DNA from: Clostridium cavendishii DSM 21758
Lineage (GTDB): Bacteria; Bacillota; Clostridia; Clostridiales; Clostridiaceae
Length of the DNA stretch: 64,000 nucleotides
NCBI RefSeq assembly: GCF_900141845.1
Contig: NZ_FQZB01000008.1
Location: 62,001 to 126,000, forward strand
Direction of reading: 5' to 3'
Under the pieces are notes generated by a model, which saw nothing but the letters and a program-made list of their open reading frames with translations, searched no databases and was not told the origin of the DNA. A program made the position numbers and the translations under genes. Shown here in pieces: positions 51,696-61,279 of this stretch; the stretch's first letter is position 1, and the number at the start of each line of letters is the position of its first letter.

Positions 51696-53438
51696 ATGAA
51701 AAAGATTTTTAAAAATAAGATTTTATCCTTATTAGTATTAACTATATTTACTATTGTAAACTTAATATCCTTAAATAGCACAATAGTAATGGCTCAAGAT
51801 ATTAAGGTATCTCAAAGTGATATTCAAAAAGAATTAAATTCTACTTTAGAGTACATGAAAAAAAATAATAAAGATGAATGGAGCGCTATAGATTTACAAA
51901 AGTTTGGAGTAAAACAAGATGCTTCTGAGGTTAAAAATTGGGTTAAGACTCATGGAAGCAAAGATAAATTTTCAGGGGCAACTTCTTATGAAAAATCAAT
52001 AATGTATCTTGTTTCACAAGGATATAACCCTTATAACTTCAATGGTATGAATTTAGTAAATGAATTATACAATAATTTAAATTTAAAAACATTTTATACC
52101 TTTGGAGATGCCTTTGGTGTTTTTGCTTGGGATTTTGCAAATGTAAAAGGTGAATATAAGAATAATAAAAATGTTTTATTACAAGAACTTATTAAATCTA
52201 AAATAGATGATAATACAAACGGAGTTACTTCAGCAGCTTGGGGCTGGGGAAGTACAGATATAGATACTACTGCAACAGTGCTACTAGCATTAACTATGTC
52301 CGATAATAAAACAAAGGAAATAAATGATTTAATTGAAAGTGCAGTAACAACTCTTTCAAAGCTACAAAATGATAATGGATGTTACACAAATGCTTGGGTT
52401 GGTGGAGATTCAAGTGAAAGCATTTCATTTACAATATTATCTTTAACTGCCGCAGGAGTAGATCCTCAAGGAGAAAAGTTCAGTAAAAATGGTGAAAACT
52501 TAGTATCTGCCTTACTAAAGTTTAAAGGCGAAAATGGTACTTTTAAACACTTAAAGAAAGATACTGAAGATAATTATATGGCTACAGAAGAAGCTTTTAG
52601 AGCTCTTATAGCATTAAATGAATTTTATAAAGGAAATAAAGCACCCTACAATTTTTATAAAACAGACATAAATGCTTTGAAACTACCTGTTTACAAAGAA
52701 GAGACTAAAAACTTAGAAGATATAATTATAAAAGGTGAAGAAGCAACTATTCCTTTAAACGATAAAGATTTAGATCAAAAAGTGATTATGGAAACTAATA
52801 ATGGTAAAGCAAGCTTTATTCTAAGAGATTTAGGATTAACCGTTTTAGATAATAATAAAGATTTAAAAGTTAAATTTAATTCAAAAGATATAGATAAAAA
52901 TAATTCAACCTTTAGTTTTCTAGCAAGCTTAATTCAATCAAATGATGAACAAGCACTTATATCATTTGATGAGCCAGTAAAAATACAAGTAAAAAACAAT
53001 TTAAATCCTAATGCTGAAAAATACATGTTAAATGAGAAGCTTAGTGATGGTACTTATAATGAACTAAAAGAAATATCCCCACAAGATGATGGAGATTTCC
53101 TTGTTGATGTATTTGAACCAAGAGAATATAAAATAGAAGCCATAGGTGATAAATCACAAGATACCAAGGATGAAAATAAAACTCCACAAGATAATAAAAA
53201 TACAAACTCAAATGATAAAAATCAAAATAACAACAAACCATTAGATGATAACAAAACTTCCCAATCATATGTAAAATCAACTTCAAAAGAAACATCAAAA
53301 GAAGCTTTAGAAAAAAGTAATGCTGAACTTAAATTACCACAAACAGGATCTGTGGTAAATCCTGATTCAACAATTGCACTAGGATCATTATTCCTATTAG
53401 CTGGCTGTATTATGTTAATAAGAAAAAGTGCTAAATAA
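51696..53438 (+). CDS. Sortase-anchored alpha-toroid protein (transcobalamin/intrinsic-factor-like)
   Basis: A 580-residue surface protein. A signal peptide (residues 1-33) precedes prenyltransferase/terpene-cyclase-type alpha/alpha repeats at about 45-330 (SAAWGWGSTDIDTTATVLLA, NGCYTNAWVGGDSSESISFT, NYMATEEAFRALIALNEFY). A beta-rich part (340-490), a hydrophilic spacer and the sortase signal LPQTGSVVNP plus hydrophobic helix and RKSAK end follow. The same toroid forms the first domain of human intrinsic factor and transcobalamin. With the B12 riboswitch upstream it is predicted to capture cobalamin at the wall and pass it to the ECF transporter. Confidence 0.82.
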   Translation: MKKIFKNKILSLLVLTIFTIVNLISLNSTIVMAQDIKVSQSDIQKELNSTLEYMKKNNKDEWSAIDLQKFGVKQDASEVKNWVKTHGSKDKFSGATSYEKSIMYLVSQGYNPYNFNGMNLVNELYNNLNLKTFYTFGDAFGVFAWDFANVKGEYKNNKNVLLQELIKSKIDDNTNGVTSAAWGWGSTDIDTTATVLLALTMSDNKTKEINDLIESAVTTLSKLQNDNGCYTNAWVGGDSSESISFTILSLTAAGVDPQGEKFSKNGENLVSALLKFKGENGTFKHLKKDTEDNYMATEEAFRALIALNEFYKGNKAPYNFYKTDINALKLPVYKEETKNLEDIIIKGEEATIPLNDKDLDQKVIMETNNGKASFILRDLGLTVLDNNKDLKVKFNSKDIDKNNSTFSFLASLIQSNDEQALISFDEPVKIQVKNNLNPNAEKYMLNEKLSDGTYNELKEISPQDDGDFLVDVFEPREYKIEAIGDKSQDTKDENKTPQDNKNTNSNDKNQNNNKPLDDNKTSQSYVKSTSKETSKEALEKSNAELKLPQTGSVVNPDSTIALGSLFLLAGCIMLIRKSAK

Positions 53439-53451
53439 AGAAGGTATATAA

Positions 53452-54258
53452 ATGAATAAAAAAAAGAAGATTGGTATAATAATATCATCACTTATAATTT
53501 GCATTTTAATGTTTATAGGAGCGGTAAAAGGAAATGAGATCTTTACTGCCTCTAAAGTAGCTAAATCAGAAAATACTCAAGATATTAATAAAGAAAAAAT
53601 AGCAATATCAAATACTGATAAAGCAAGTGAAGAAAAAGCAACTATTAAAGAAGATAAAAATGATAACGAAAAGGTTAATAAAGAAAATGAAGCTAATCAA
53701 AATAACTCAAATGAAAGATCACAATCTAATGAAGAAAAAATAGCTAAAACAGATAATGGAGAAAACTTAGCCTCAAGTGATATTAATAGTAAGGAAAAAA
53801 AACAGGTAACTTCTGATAATACAAATACTACTGATAGTAATAGTTCTTATAATACTACTGCTACCATAGAAAAAAAACAACACCAAAATGAAACTAGTAA
53901 CCCGTGGGATAATTTACCTGAAGGAACTATATTATTTTATGACACTGTAAATAATAAAACTATCTCAAAAGCAAAAGGTGATTATAATGGGGTTAATATT
54001 GCTAAGCTAACAAAAACGCTTTTAAACAAATCAGGAATTTCTTATGAATGTACTGGTATAAGTGATGCAACAACCTATTTTGCTATGATTGCAGGACTTA
54101 GAGAAAAGGAAGCAGGCTCTCTAAGTGGTTGGTGTTATTATATAAAAAGGAAAGGAAGCAATAGCTTTATTAAACCAAATGTTTCAGCAGGACAATCTAC
54201 TTTTAATAAAGGGGATATTGTAGTTTGGAAATATTTAAGTGATGGTGTAAATAATTAA
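53452..54258 (+). CDS. Exported DUF4430 protein (transcobalamin C-terminal-domain-like)
   Basis: A 268-residue protein with an N-terminal membrane segment or signal peptide (IGIIISSLIICILMFIGAV), a long low-complexity Asn/Lys/Glu/Ser linker (30-145) and a C-terminal domain. The domain (ILFYDTVNNKTISKAKGDY, AGSLSGWCYYIKRKGSN, FNKGDIVVWKYLSDG) matches DUF4430, the beta domain equivalent to the C-terminal domain of transcobalamin and intrinsic factor. The first 13 bases after the toroid gene separate the two. Toroid and DUF4430 proteins would complete the two-domain cobalamin-binding clamp from separate chains. Confidence 0.85.
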   Translation: MNKKKKIGIIISSLIICILMFIGAVKGNEIFTASKVAKSENTQDINKEKIAISNTDKASEEKATIKEDKNDNEKVNKENEANQNNSNERSQSNEEKIAKTDNGENLASSDINSKEKKQVTSDNTNTTDSNSSYNTTATIEKKQHQNETSNPWDNLPEGTILFYDTVNNKTISKAKGDYNGVNIAKLTKTLLNKSGISYECTGISDATTYFAMIAGLREKEAGSLSGWCYYIKRKGSNSFIKPNVSAGQSTFNKGDIVVWKYLSDGVNN

Positions 54259-54283
54259 AAACGCTAAGTCACAACTTTCAATC

Positions 54284-54333
54284 GGCTGTATCATATAGCT
54301 TTTTAAAGCAAGTATGATGCAGTCTTATTTTTT
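54284..54333 (+). terminator. Terminator of the cobalamin operon
   Basis: Twelve-base arms GGCTGTATCATA and TATGATGCAGTC (G-U pairs allowed), an inner GCTTT/AAAGC stem, then TTATTTTTTT. Confidence 0.75.
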
Positions 54334-54538
54334 TCACTATCTTTCATATGAATAAGTTCTATTAACTAAAATTAAGACTTAGTTAGTGGAACTTAAATAT
54401 AGAATTTTAATTACAAAATAATGTCACATCTAAATATATAATCTTTTTTAACTCATTAAAATACAGCTCTTAAAATTAAATAAACTTTAAAAGCTGTAAC
54501 AATCATAACTTAACCTTACTTTTCAAATATAACTTTTA

Positions 54539-55408
54539 TTATTTTTTAGGTATTATAGGTATCCAGATTTCACTCTTATAATCCTCTAACGAAGAATCTC
54601 CAGCTGGATAGCGTTCTAATTCTGGTGTATTTCCATGCTCATACCCTGAAGATGGAAACCACTCTGTATAAATTCTCTTCAATAGACTTTTCATTGAATC
54701 TGGCATAGGCCCAGTACATTCAAAAATAGCCCATGTGCTTTTGGGTATAATAAGCTCTTCCATATCTTTAGGAACATCTTTATCAGTTATACTAGCAATA
54801 AAATAATCAAATGCCTTATCTTTTTCAGAATAATTAGCACAAATACCATAAATATCGGAATTTTCTCCTTTATTCATAAGTGAAACAATCTCTTCACACT
54901 TTCCACTTGAAAAAACTTCTCTCCATAACTTAGGAACTTTAATAAAGTTTTGATCATCTACGGTGCTAATTTTTTCTTTTATCCCTACCACTCTAAATCT
55001 ATCTTTTTCCTCAATCCTATAATTCATTTCTACAGCCCCTTTAATTTGAATTTGAAAGGAAATACGTGGATAAGCTTTTAATGAAACTCCTTTACTTCGA
55101 GCAAGTTTTGGTGTTATTCCATGTAGAGATTGAAAAGCACGTGTAAATGCAGTCGGCGAATCATAACCATATTTTAAAGCTATATCAATAATTTTAGCAT
55201 CTGTCTGTCTAATCTCAAAAGCAGCAAGCGTTAATCTTCTACGTCTTATATATTCTGCTAGCGAAACATCTGTTATATAAGAAAACATCCTTTGAAATTG
55301 ATATGTTGAACAATACGCTATTTTAGCTGCTTCTTCATAACAAATATCTCCTGTAAGATTATTTTCTATATAATCTAATGCATTTTTCATTCTATTAACC
55401 CAGTCCAT
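54539..55408 (-). CDS. AraC-family regulator with GyrI-like effector domain
   Basis: A 289-residue transcription factor of the Rob/SoxS type. The N-terminal two-part helix-turn-helix (YIENNLTGDICYEEAAKIAY, TYQFQRMFSYITDVSLAEYI, YGYDSPTAFTRAFQSLHGIT) is typical of AraC. Residues 130-289 are a GyrI-like small-molecule-binding domain (DRFRVVGIKEK, WREVFSSGK, IYTEWFPSSGYEHGNTPELE). ATG 55408 is preferred because GAAAGGA then lies 9 bases upstream. Such proteins usually switch on efflux or stress genes in response to lipophilic cations. Targets are unknown. Confidence 0.9.
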   Translation of the reverse strand: MDWVNRMKNALDYIENNLTGDICYEEAAKIAYCSTYQFQRMFSYITDVSLAEYIRRRRLTLAAFEIRQTDAKIIDIALKYGYDSPTAFTRAFQSLHGITPKLARSKGVSLKAYPRISFQIQIKGAVEMNYRIEEKDRFRVVGIKEKISTVDDQNFIKVPKLWREVFSSGKCEEIVSLMNKGENSDIYGICANYSEKDKAFDYFIASITDKDVPKDMEELIIPKSTWAIFECTGPMPDSMKSLLKRIYTEWFPSSGYEHGNTPELERYPAGDSSLEDYKSEIWIPIIPKK

Positions 55409-55580
55409 CACTACCATCCTTTCAATTAAAGTGTAGCATCATATAAAATATAAAACTTATCATTTTCTGCACAATTTAGAGAAGTACTGTAAAATCACTT
55501 GGAATAAGATATCATTAAAAGTTGCTAGTATTATTGATTTTTTAAAAGAAATAAATGATTTATAAACAAATTACGGTTAT

Positions 55581-55623
55581 AATAGCTATGAAACATGATA
55601 TAATCATATATTTCATAGCTATT
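55581..55623 (-). terminator. Terminator of the ABC/two-component operon
   Basis: Perfect 13-base arms AATAGCTATGAAA and TTTCATAGCTATT downstream of the histidine kinase gene. The T-run is weak. Confidence 0.55.
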
Positions 55624-55651
55624 AATCTTTAAAATAAGAATGTATCTTTTA

Positions 55652-57082
55652 TTATATACTTAAACTTTTAATATAAAAACTTATTAGAGCCCCTCCATCA
55701 TTATTGTTAGAAGCCACTATCTCTCCACCATGCTTTTCAATTAACAACTTACATATATAAAGTCCAAGTCCTGAATGTCCCTTTTCTTCCGACCTTGATT
55801 TATCACCCTGATAAAATTTTTTAAATACATTGTTTAATTCCTCATTATTAAATCCTTTACCTGAATCGTTAATTGAAAAATTTATTTTATCTTTTAAAGA
55901 TGATATATTCATTTCTATTTTCCCATTTTTAGGTGTAAACCTTAAACTATTTGAGAATAAATTGTCCATAACCTCAGAAATCCTTAGACTATCCATGATT
56001 ATAATATCACTTTCTATATTATCTTTATTTAAAATTAACTCAACATTTTTTTCTTTACAAAGAGTAGTGTATTCTAACTCTTTCTCGTTTATAAATGCAG
56101 ACAAATTCAACTTAACAGGAATTAATCTAAAATCTGGTCTTTCAATTTTTGATAAAGTATTTAAATCTTGAACTAATGATATAGATCTATCTGTATTATT
56201 TTCTATAATTTCTAGATAACGCTCTAATCTCTCTGGCTTTTTATAAGCACCTTCTTGTAGAAGCTCAACATGTCCCTTAATTATTGTTAATGGAGTTTTT
56301 AAATCATGAGATAATGCTGATACCATATCTTTTCTATCTTGTTCAAGCTGCCACTTCTTATTTAAAGTATTTTTAAGTTCATTTTTCATAGAATTAAATG
56401 AGCTTATAACACTACCAAGCTCATTATTAAATGGATAATATATATCAAAGTCCAAATCGTTATTTTTAATATTATTTGAAGCGTCTATAAGTAATTTTAA
56501 CGGCTTGTTTATGTTTTTTGCAAGCTTACTTCCAAATATAAAAGTATAAAGTATTATAAAAATAAATGGACCTATTAAAAACATTAATATTATTATAAAG
56601 GAAGTAAGCTTTGAATCTTCTACTGGAGTTACTCTTATTGGATACTTAAATATTATAGAACCTTGTAAACTCCCTTCATTATCTAAAATAGGAGCATACC
56701 TTGTTATTATATTTTTATTACTATCAAAAGTATTTATCTTTGATAGTAACTCCTTTTTATTAGCTATGATTTTCTCATTCATGTTTCCATATAATATACT
56801 TCCTGAATTATCTATAACTTGATATTTAATACCACTTATTGGAGTATCTTTTTCCAAAGTATTTTTAAATGATGAATCTAAAACTTCTTTACTCCTTGTT
56901 TGTATATAGTCTTGCACTATAGTACTATTCTGCTCATGATAATTTGCTTTATATAAAACATGGTTCTTTGTCAATAAATAAAATAAACCCTCAATAACAA
57001 TCAATACAGATACAATACTACATACTAAAACAACTATAAATGTATATATCAATTGCTTTTTTAATCTTAACTTTTGAAACAT
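55652..57082 (-). CDS. Two-component sensor histidine kinase
   Basis: A 476-residue membrane kinase. Two transmembrane helices (about 10-33 and 150-177) flank an extracellular sensor of about 115 residues. Then come a HAMP linker (SKLAKNINKPLKLLIDASNN), the dimerisation/phosphoacceptor box SALSHDLKTPLTIIKGH, and the ATPase motifs DNLFSNSLRFTP, FSINDSGKGF and SGLGLYI. ATG 57082 is chosen as the sequence typical of the family begins there; GTG 57091 is possible. It overlaps the regulator gene, and the two follow a LanFEG-like transporter. Confidence 0.92.
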   Translation of the reverse strand: MFQKLRLKKQLIYTFIVVLVCSIVSVLIVIEGLFYLLTKNHVLYKANYHEQNSTIVQDYIQTRSKEVLDSSFKNTLEKDTPISGIKYQVIDNSGSILYGNMNEKIIANKKELLSKINTFDSNKNIITRYAPILDNEGSLQGSIIFKYPIRVTPVEDSKLTSFIIILMFLIGPFIFIILYTFIFGSKLAKNINKPLKLLIDASNNIKNNDLDFDIYYPFNNELGSVISSFNSMKNELKNTLNKKWQLEQDRKDMVSALSHDLKTPLTIIKGHVELLQEGAYKKPERLERYLEIIENNTDRSISLVQDLNTLSKIERPDFRLIPVKLNLSAFINEKELEYTTLCKEKNVELILNKDNIESDIIIMDSLRISEVMDNLFSNSLRFTPKNGKIEMNISSLKDKINFSINDSGKGFNNEELNNVFKKFYQGDKSRSEEKGHSGLGLYICKLLIEKHGGEIVASNNNDGGALISFYIKSLSI

Positions 57083-57101
57083 GATTTTCACCAGCCCAAC
57101 T

Positions 57102-57785
57102 TTATTTCTCCCATCTGTAGCCAACACCCCATACAGTTTTTATATATTCTTTATTTGTATTTATGCCTAAAAGCTTAGCTCTAGCTTTTTTTACATGTTC
57201 AGCTACTGTAGATGAATCACCTTCTGCATAGTATCCCCAAACCTTTTCATATATTTGTTCCTTAGAAAAAACTTGTCCTGCATTTAATGCTAACATTTCA
57301 ATAATATCAAACTCTCTTTTTGTAAAGGAAATAGGCACTCCTTTAAACTTTATCTCTCTTGCTTTAAGATCTATTGAAAGCCCATCAAAACTTAAATAAT
57401 TTCTATAATTTATATCTGATTTTCTTTTTTCTCTTCTTATATGAGCTACTACCCTCATTTTTAGTTGCTTTATACTAAATGGCTTTGTAATATAATCATC
57501 ACCTCCAACGGATAACCCCTTAATCATAGCGTCTTCTTCACTTTTAGCAGTTAAAAAGATTATAGGGCAGGAAACTAAATCCCTTATATTATTGCAGACT
57601 TCAAATCCATCTCTACCAGGCATCATTACATCTAAAAGAATAAGTTCAGGATTTAGTTTAAGTTTTTCTATAGCTTGATTTCCATTAAAAGCTTCATAAA
57701 CAATATAATTTTCATCCTCCAAAGCATCTTTTATTAAGGATACTATATCTTTCTCATCATCTATCACAAGTATCTTTTCATACAT
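57102..57785 (-). CDS. OmpR-family response regulator
   Basis: A 227-residue two-domain regulator. The receiver has DDEKDIV, the phosphoacceptor Asp in LILLDVMMPG, TAKSEEDA and the Lys in YITKPFSIKQ. The winged-helix output domain has FTKREFDIIEMLALNAGQVFS-type motifs and ends in VWGVGYRWEK. AGAGGTGAGG precedes the ATG. It pairs with the kinase downstream and probably controls the ABC genes upstream of it. Confidence 0.95.
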   Translation of the reverse strand: MYEKILVIDDEKDIVSLIKDALEDENYIVYEAFNGNQAIEKLKLNPELILLDVMMPGRDGFEVCNNIRDLVSCPIIFLTAKSEEDAMIKGLSVGGDDYITKPFSIKQLKMRVVAHIRREKRKSDINYRNYLSFDGLSIDLKAREIKFKGVPISFTKREFDIIEMLALNAGQVFSKEQIYEKVWGYYAEGDSSTVAEHVKKARAKLLGINTNKEYIKTVWGVGYRWEK

Positions 57786-57811
57786 TATGCCTCACCTCTT
57801 TAGGATATATT

Positions 57812-58579
57812 CTAGCATTTATAGTCTTTATTTACAAATAATACCATACTACTCAAGAATCCTATTATTATTATTAAAAGACTATATAAAAGTACAGACA
57901 TACTTATTCCTGACAATATATCGAAAATACCTTTAGTAGAAAATATGAGAAATTCTAATTTGTCTACTATATATAATGAACCAAGACATACTCCTACACT
58001 TCCAATAAACGCTAGTACAGAGTTTGGCATAAGTACTCCCATTAAAGCATTTATACTTAATATGGCTAATATAACAAGATATTCACATAAATAAAACTTA
58101 AAATTAAAAAGTAATGCACCTACTTTTGAAAAACTACCTGCTATATTAAAAAAATTAGCTTCAGATGCTTCAGGTAGTGCCAAATAACCAAAAACTATTG
58201 TTATTATAAAAGTTATTAAAATAAGTATACCAAATGTTATTGCCTGTGAAATCCATTTTGATAAAAACATCTGCAATTTGCTGTAAGGTCTTATCATTAT
58301 CATCCTATAATAACCATTGGTTCTTTCACTATTAAAACTTTCTGTAAATAGCATAGGACATATAATAATAGCTAAAACCATATGAAATTCCCTTAATATA
58401 AATGGAGCAAAATTTAATGAATTAAGTTTTACACTTATCTTTGGATCATAAAATCCTGTCTCACCAATTTTTACAAAAAATAATATAAGAATAAGTAAAA
58501 TCATACTTACTATAAAAGTTACTTTAGTTTTCTTACTGCTAAAAATCCTTTCTAATTCACTACCTATCAAATTTTTCAT
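57812..58579 (-). CDS. ABC-2 permease, lantibiotic-immunity-like (second permease)
   Basis: A 255-residue membrane protein with six predicted helices (VTFIVSMILLILILFFVKI, ILILITFIITIVFGYLAL, LLIIIIGFLSSMVLFV). It resembles LanG/BcrB-type permeases. ATG 58579 follows GGGAGG by a normal distance; the upstream ATG at 58585 would sit almost on that site. Forms an exporter with the ATPase and the other permease. Confidence 0.85.
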   Translation of the reverse strand: MKNLIGSELERIFSSKKTKVTFIVSMILLILILFFVKIGETGFYDPKISVKLNSLNFAPFILREFHMVLAIIICPMLFTESFNSERTNGYYRMIMIRPYSKLQMFLSKWISQAITFGILILITFIITIVFGYLALPEASEANFFNIAGSFSKVGALLFNFKFYLCEYLVILAILSINALMGVLMPNSVLAFIGSVGVCLGSLYIVDKLEFLIFSTKGIFDILSGISMSVLLYSLLIIIIGFLSSMVLFVNKDYKC

Positions 58580-58602
58580 TCTCATTCCTCCCAGATAAAT
58601 CT

Positions 58603-59427
58603 TTATATTAATTGATCCTGCTTTGAAAATACAAAATAACTTAAGGTTGAAAATATTAATGTATAAGCTAGTAGCACAAATGAAATGTATAAAAATAAAG
58701 TATGTTTTTGACCAAGCATAAAAGCTATTCCCATATGTTGAATATGTGTAAGTGACAATAACATTATTTTATTTATTAATAAGCCTCCACCTCTAAAAAA
58801 TGCTTGCAATATTATAGGATAAGTCATAGATATTAATATAAAACCTACATTTACACCTAATGCAATAATTACTGACTTACTTATAATTGAAATAAAAAAC
58901 ACTACTGATGAAATAGCTATAAGTGTTAATAACGCCAAAAGATAATATTTTACAGAATACATTAAACTAGCTGAAATTCCAAAAACTTTTACATGATAAA
59001 ATATTGATATATCATTAATCTTAGGAAACAAAAAGTATCCTAAAATTAAACTAAACAAAAAATAAATCAAACTGTATAATGCTATAGTTACTATTAAAAC
59101 TAGAAATTTAGCTATAAATATCTCTGAAAATTTAATTGGTCTTATCATAATCATTCTTAACTGACCACTTCTATATTCTTCTGTGATACTCATAACAGCT
59201 ATTAATATAACAATCAAATTAAAGGCTAATACAAGTTGTTCTTGTATAGCTGCAGTTGGAAAGTTTCCAAAAGAAGTAAACTGAGGACTATCAAATATTA
59301 CTTTCTGATTTACTCTTAGGTAATATTTTGCTGATGCATATAAAATAATTGGAATAGAAAAAAAACAAATCCAAATAGTTTTCCTACACCAAAGTCTTTT
59401 CCATTCACATAAAAACAAATTCTTCAT
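58603..59427 (-). CDS. ABC-2 permease, lantibiotic-immunity-like (first permease)
   Basis: A 274-residue membrane protein with six helices, for example IWICFFSIPIILYASAKYYL, LVLAFNLIVILIAVMSITEE and YLALLTLIAISSVVFFIS-like segments. The EEYRSGQLRMIMIRPIKFSE loop is the ABC-2 coupling motif. It is the middle gene of an ATPase-permease-permease set of the LanFEG/BcrAB type. Confidence 0.86.
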   Translation of the reverse strand: MKNLFLCEWKRLWCRKTIWICFFSIPIILYASAKYYLRVNQKVIFDSPQFTSFGNFPTAAIQEQLVLAFNLIVILIAVMSITEEYRSGQLRMIMIRPIKFSEIFIAKFLVLIVTIALYSLIYFLFSLILGYFLFPKINDISIFYHVKVFGISASLMYSVKYYLLALLTLIAISSVVFFISIISKSVIIALGVNVGFILISMTYPIILQAFFRGGGLLINKIMLLSLTHIQHMGIAFMLGQKHTLFLYISFVLLAYTLIFSTLSYFVFSKQDQLI

Positions 59428-59461
59428 TTATAAATCACTCCTAACAAAGTCTTCTGCAAAT

Positions 59462-60202
59462 TTAGAAATTACCACACATTAAGTCTATAAACACATCTTC
59501 TAAACTTTCACCTTTACTGGATTTAGCTAGTAAATCTCTAGTATTACCACTCCAAACTAAGCTACCTTCCTTTATTACAATAAGCCTATTACATATTTTT
59601 TGAAGCTCATCTAAAAGGTGACTAGAAATAAAAAATGTTATTTTCATTTCCTTATTAAGCTTTAGTATAAGATTCCTAAGTTCAATCATTCCCATAGGAT
59701 CTAAACCATTAGCTGGTTCATCTAAAATTATTATCTTAGGGTTGTTTAAAAGTGCTTGAGCTATCCCAAGTCTTTGCTTCATTCCTAAAGAATAGGTAGA
59801 AACCTTGTCATCAGCCCTTGATTCTAAAGAAACTATCTCTAAAACTTCTGAAACCTTTTTTCTTTGTTCTTCCTTACTCATATTAGGATTAAGTCTTGCA
59901 AGATTTTTAAGTAATCTTCTTCCTGTTAAATAAGGAAAAAATATAGGACTCTCTACTATAGCTCCTAAATTTTGAAGAGCACTTATTCTGTCTCTATGAA
60001 CATCTATATCATTAAGCAATATTTGCCCAGAGTTTGGTGATATAAGTCCTGTAATAAGTCTTATCATGGTAGTTTTACCAGCTCCATTTGGACCGATAAA
60101 CCCACAAATATCACCTTCAAATAAATTAAAGCTTATATTATTAGAAACTTTTCTTCCTTTTAGATTTTTTGATACATTTTTAACTTCCATAACTTTATTC
60201 AT
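59462..60202 (-). CDS. ABC transporter ATPase, BcrA/LanF-like
   Basis: A 246-residue ATPase with Walker A GPNGAGKTT, signature YSLGMKQRLGIAQ, Walker B IIILDEPANGLDP and switch FFISSHLLDEL. The GAIVESPIFFPYLTGRRLL Q-loop region is typical of the BcrA/LanF branch, which expels bacitracin or lantibiotics or flips lipid targets. First gene of a five-gene minus-strand operon with two permeases, a response regulator and a kinase. GGAGGT precedes the ATG. Confidence 0.92.
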   Translation of the reverse strand: MNKVMEVKNVSKNLKGRKVSNNISFNLFEGDICGFIGPNGAGKTTMIRLITGLISPNSGQILLNDIDVHRDRISALQNLGAIVESPIFFPYLTGRRLLKNLARLNPNMSKEEQRKKVSEVLEIVSLESRADDKVSTYSLGMKQRLGIAQALLNNPKIIILDEPANGLDPMGMIELRNLILKLNKEMKITFFISSHLLDELQKICNRLIVIKEGSLVWSGNTRDLLAKSSKGESLEDVFIDLMCGNF

Positions 60203-60555
60203 AAATATTTACCTCCAATATCCTTATTTTAATAAGCTGTTTCTTCTTTCAAGGTTATAATAAAAGATATTTTTAAAGATTTTATAAAGAAATACCTTTT
60301 TATTAAATACATACTTAGTAAAATAATTACTATTGATATTATGTTTAGCATATTAAAACTGTAGCAATATTAAACTAAGTAACAGGATTATATATGAATG
60401 ACTAATATCTTTTATCTTTTTTATGTAAACCTTTAAATTTTTTAATTGACAGTAATATAGCAATAATATATAGTAATATTTAAACATTACATATTATTTT
60501 TTATAATACTGTAAATGTAAAACTATACAAAAAAATATTTATGGGGGAGTTAATT
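60203..60555. other. Divergent promoter region
   Basis: 353 bases between the minus-strand ABC operon and the plus-strand deoxyribosyltransferase gene. A good promoter for the latter is at 60446-60474. I could not place the promoter of the ABC operon with confidence. Confidence 0.55.
60446..60474 (+). promoter_or_regulatory. Sigma-A promoter of the deoxyribosyltransferase gene
   Basis: TTGACA (60446-60451), a 17-base spacer and TATAGT (60469-60474), about 80 bases before the start codon. Confidence 0.65.
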
Positions 60556-61113
60556 ATGGAAAAAACAAAAGTAACTTTAGAACTAAATGAGAATGAACAA
60601 AAGCTACTATATCTGGCAGGAAAACTATTTAAAGATGCTGATATTAACCAAAGATTATATGAAGAAAAGCTTATTAATGAAAAATGTAACCAAGCAGGCA
60701 AAGAAATTAATATTTACAATCCTATTAATAATGATGAAATTACCTTTGATTCTAATACAAATGCAAATAAAATTTTTATGGGTGATTTAAATAGTTTAGC
60801 AAAATCAAACGTTGTACTTGCAGAACTTGATGATGAAGATTCTGGTACAATGTATGAACTTGGTATAGTTACAGGAATCAATTTAATTTATGATTTACTA
60901 AAAGAAGGTTATACAATGGACCAAATCATGAAAGCGATTCCAAAAAAAGATATTTATGCACATATGTCTGATATTAGACAAGATAGACTTGGTAGCAAAG
61001 ATGCCCCTTGGGGAATAAATCAATTTGTAGTTGGCGGAATTGAATTCAATGAACATGGAAAAATATTGAAACATGTAGAAGAAGCAATAGATGAAATTGT
61101 AAAAAATATATAA
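60556..61113 (+). CDS. Nucleoside 2-deoxyribosyltransferase family protein
   Basis: A 185-residue member of the nucleoside deoxyribosyltransferase fold. The N-terminal LYLAGKLFKDADINQRLYEE is the sugar/base-binding loop region, and DLNSLAKSNVVLAELDDEDSGTMYELG carries the conserved Asp pairs and the catalytic-type Glu (G-T-x-x-E-x-G). These enzymes move 2-deoxyribose between bases or hydrolyse modified nucleotides. ATG 60556 follows GGGGGAG. It stands alone with its own promoter. Confidence 0.88.
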   Translation: MEKTKVTLELNENEQKLLYLAGKLFKDADINQRLYEEKLINEKCNQAGKEINIYNPINNDEITFDSNTNANKIFMGDLNSLAKSNVVLAELDDEDSGTMYELGIVTGINLIYDLLKEGYTMDQIMKAIPKKDIYAHMSDIRQDRLGSKDAPWGINQFVVGGIEFNEHGKILKHVEEAIDEIVKNI

Positions 61114-61213
61114 AACCTCTTTAAAATGTCTCTATAATTATCCTATAATTAAATATTTAATAGATATTACTATCTTAATTCCAAAAATAAAACATAATAA
61201 CTTATATTAAAAA

Positions 61214-61257
61214 GAGGCATATCAATGTTGATTTTCAAATCAATTAGATATAGCCTC
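61214..61257 (-). terminator. Terminator of the DUF11 surface protein gene
   Basis: Imperfect arms around GAGGCATATC and GATATAGCCTC; the minus strand continues CTCTTTTT. It lies between convergent genes and may serve both. Confidence 0.7.
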
Positions 61258-61279
61258 CTTAGATTTTAAATTAAAGTAA

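Noticed and set aside
53041..53491. Minus-strand frames over the toroid and DUF4430 genes
   Set aside because: They mirror low-complexity Asn/Lys linkers and have no start signals.
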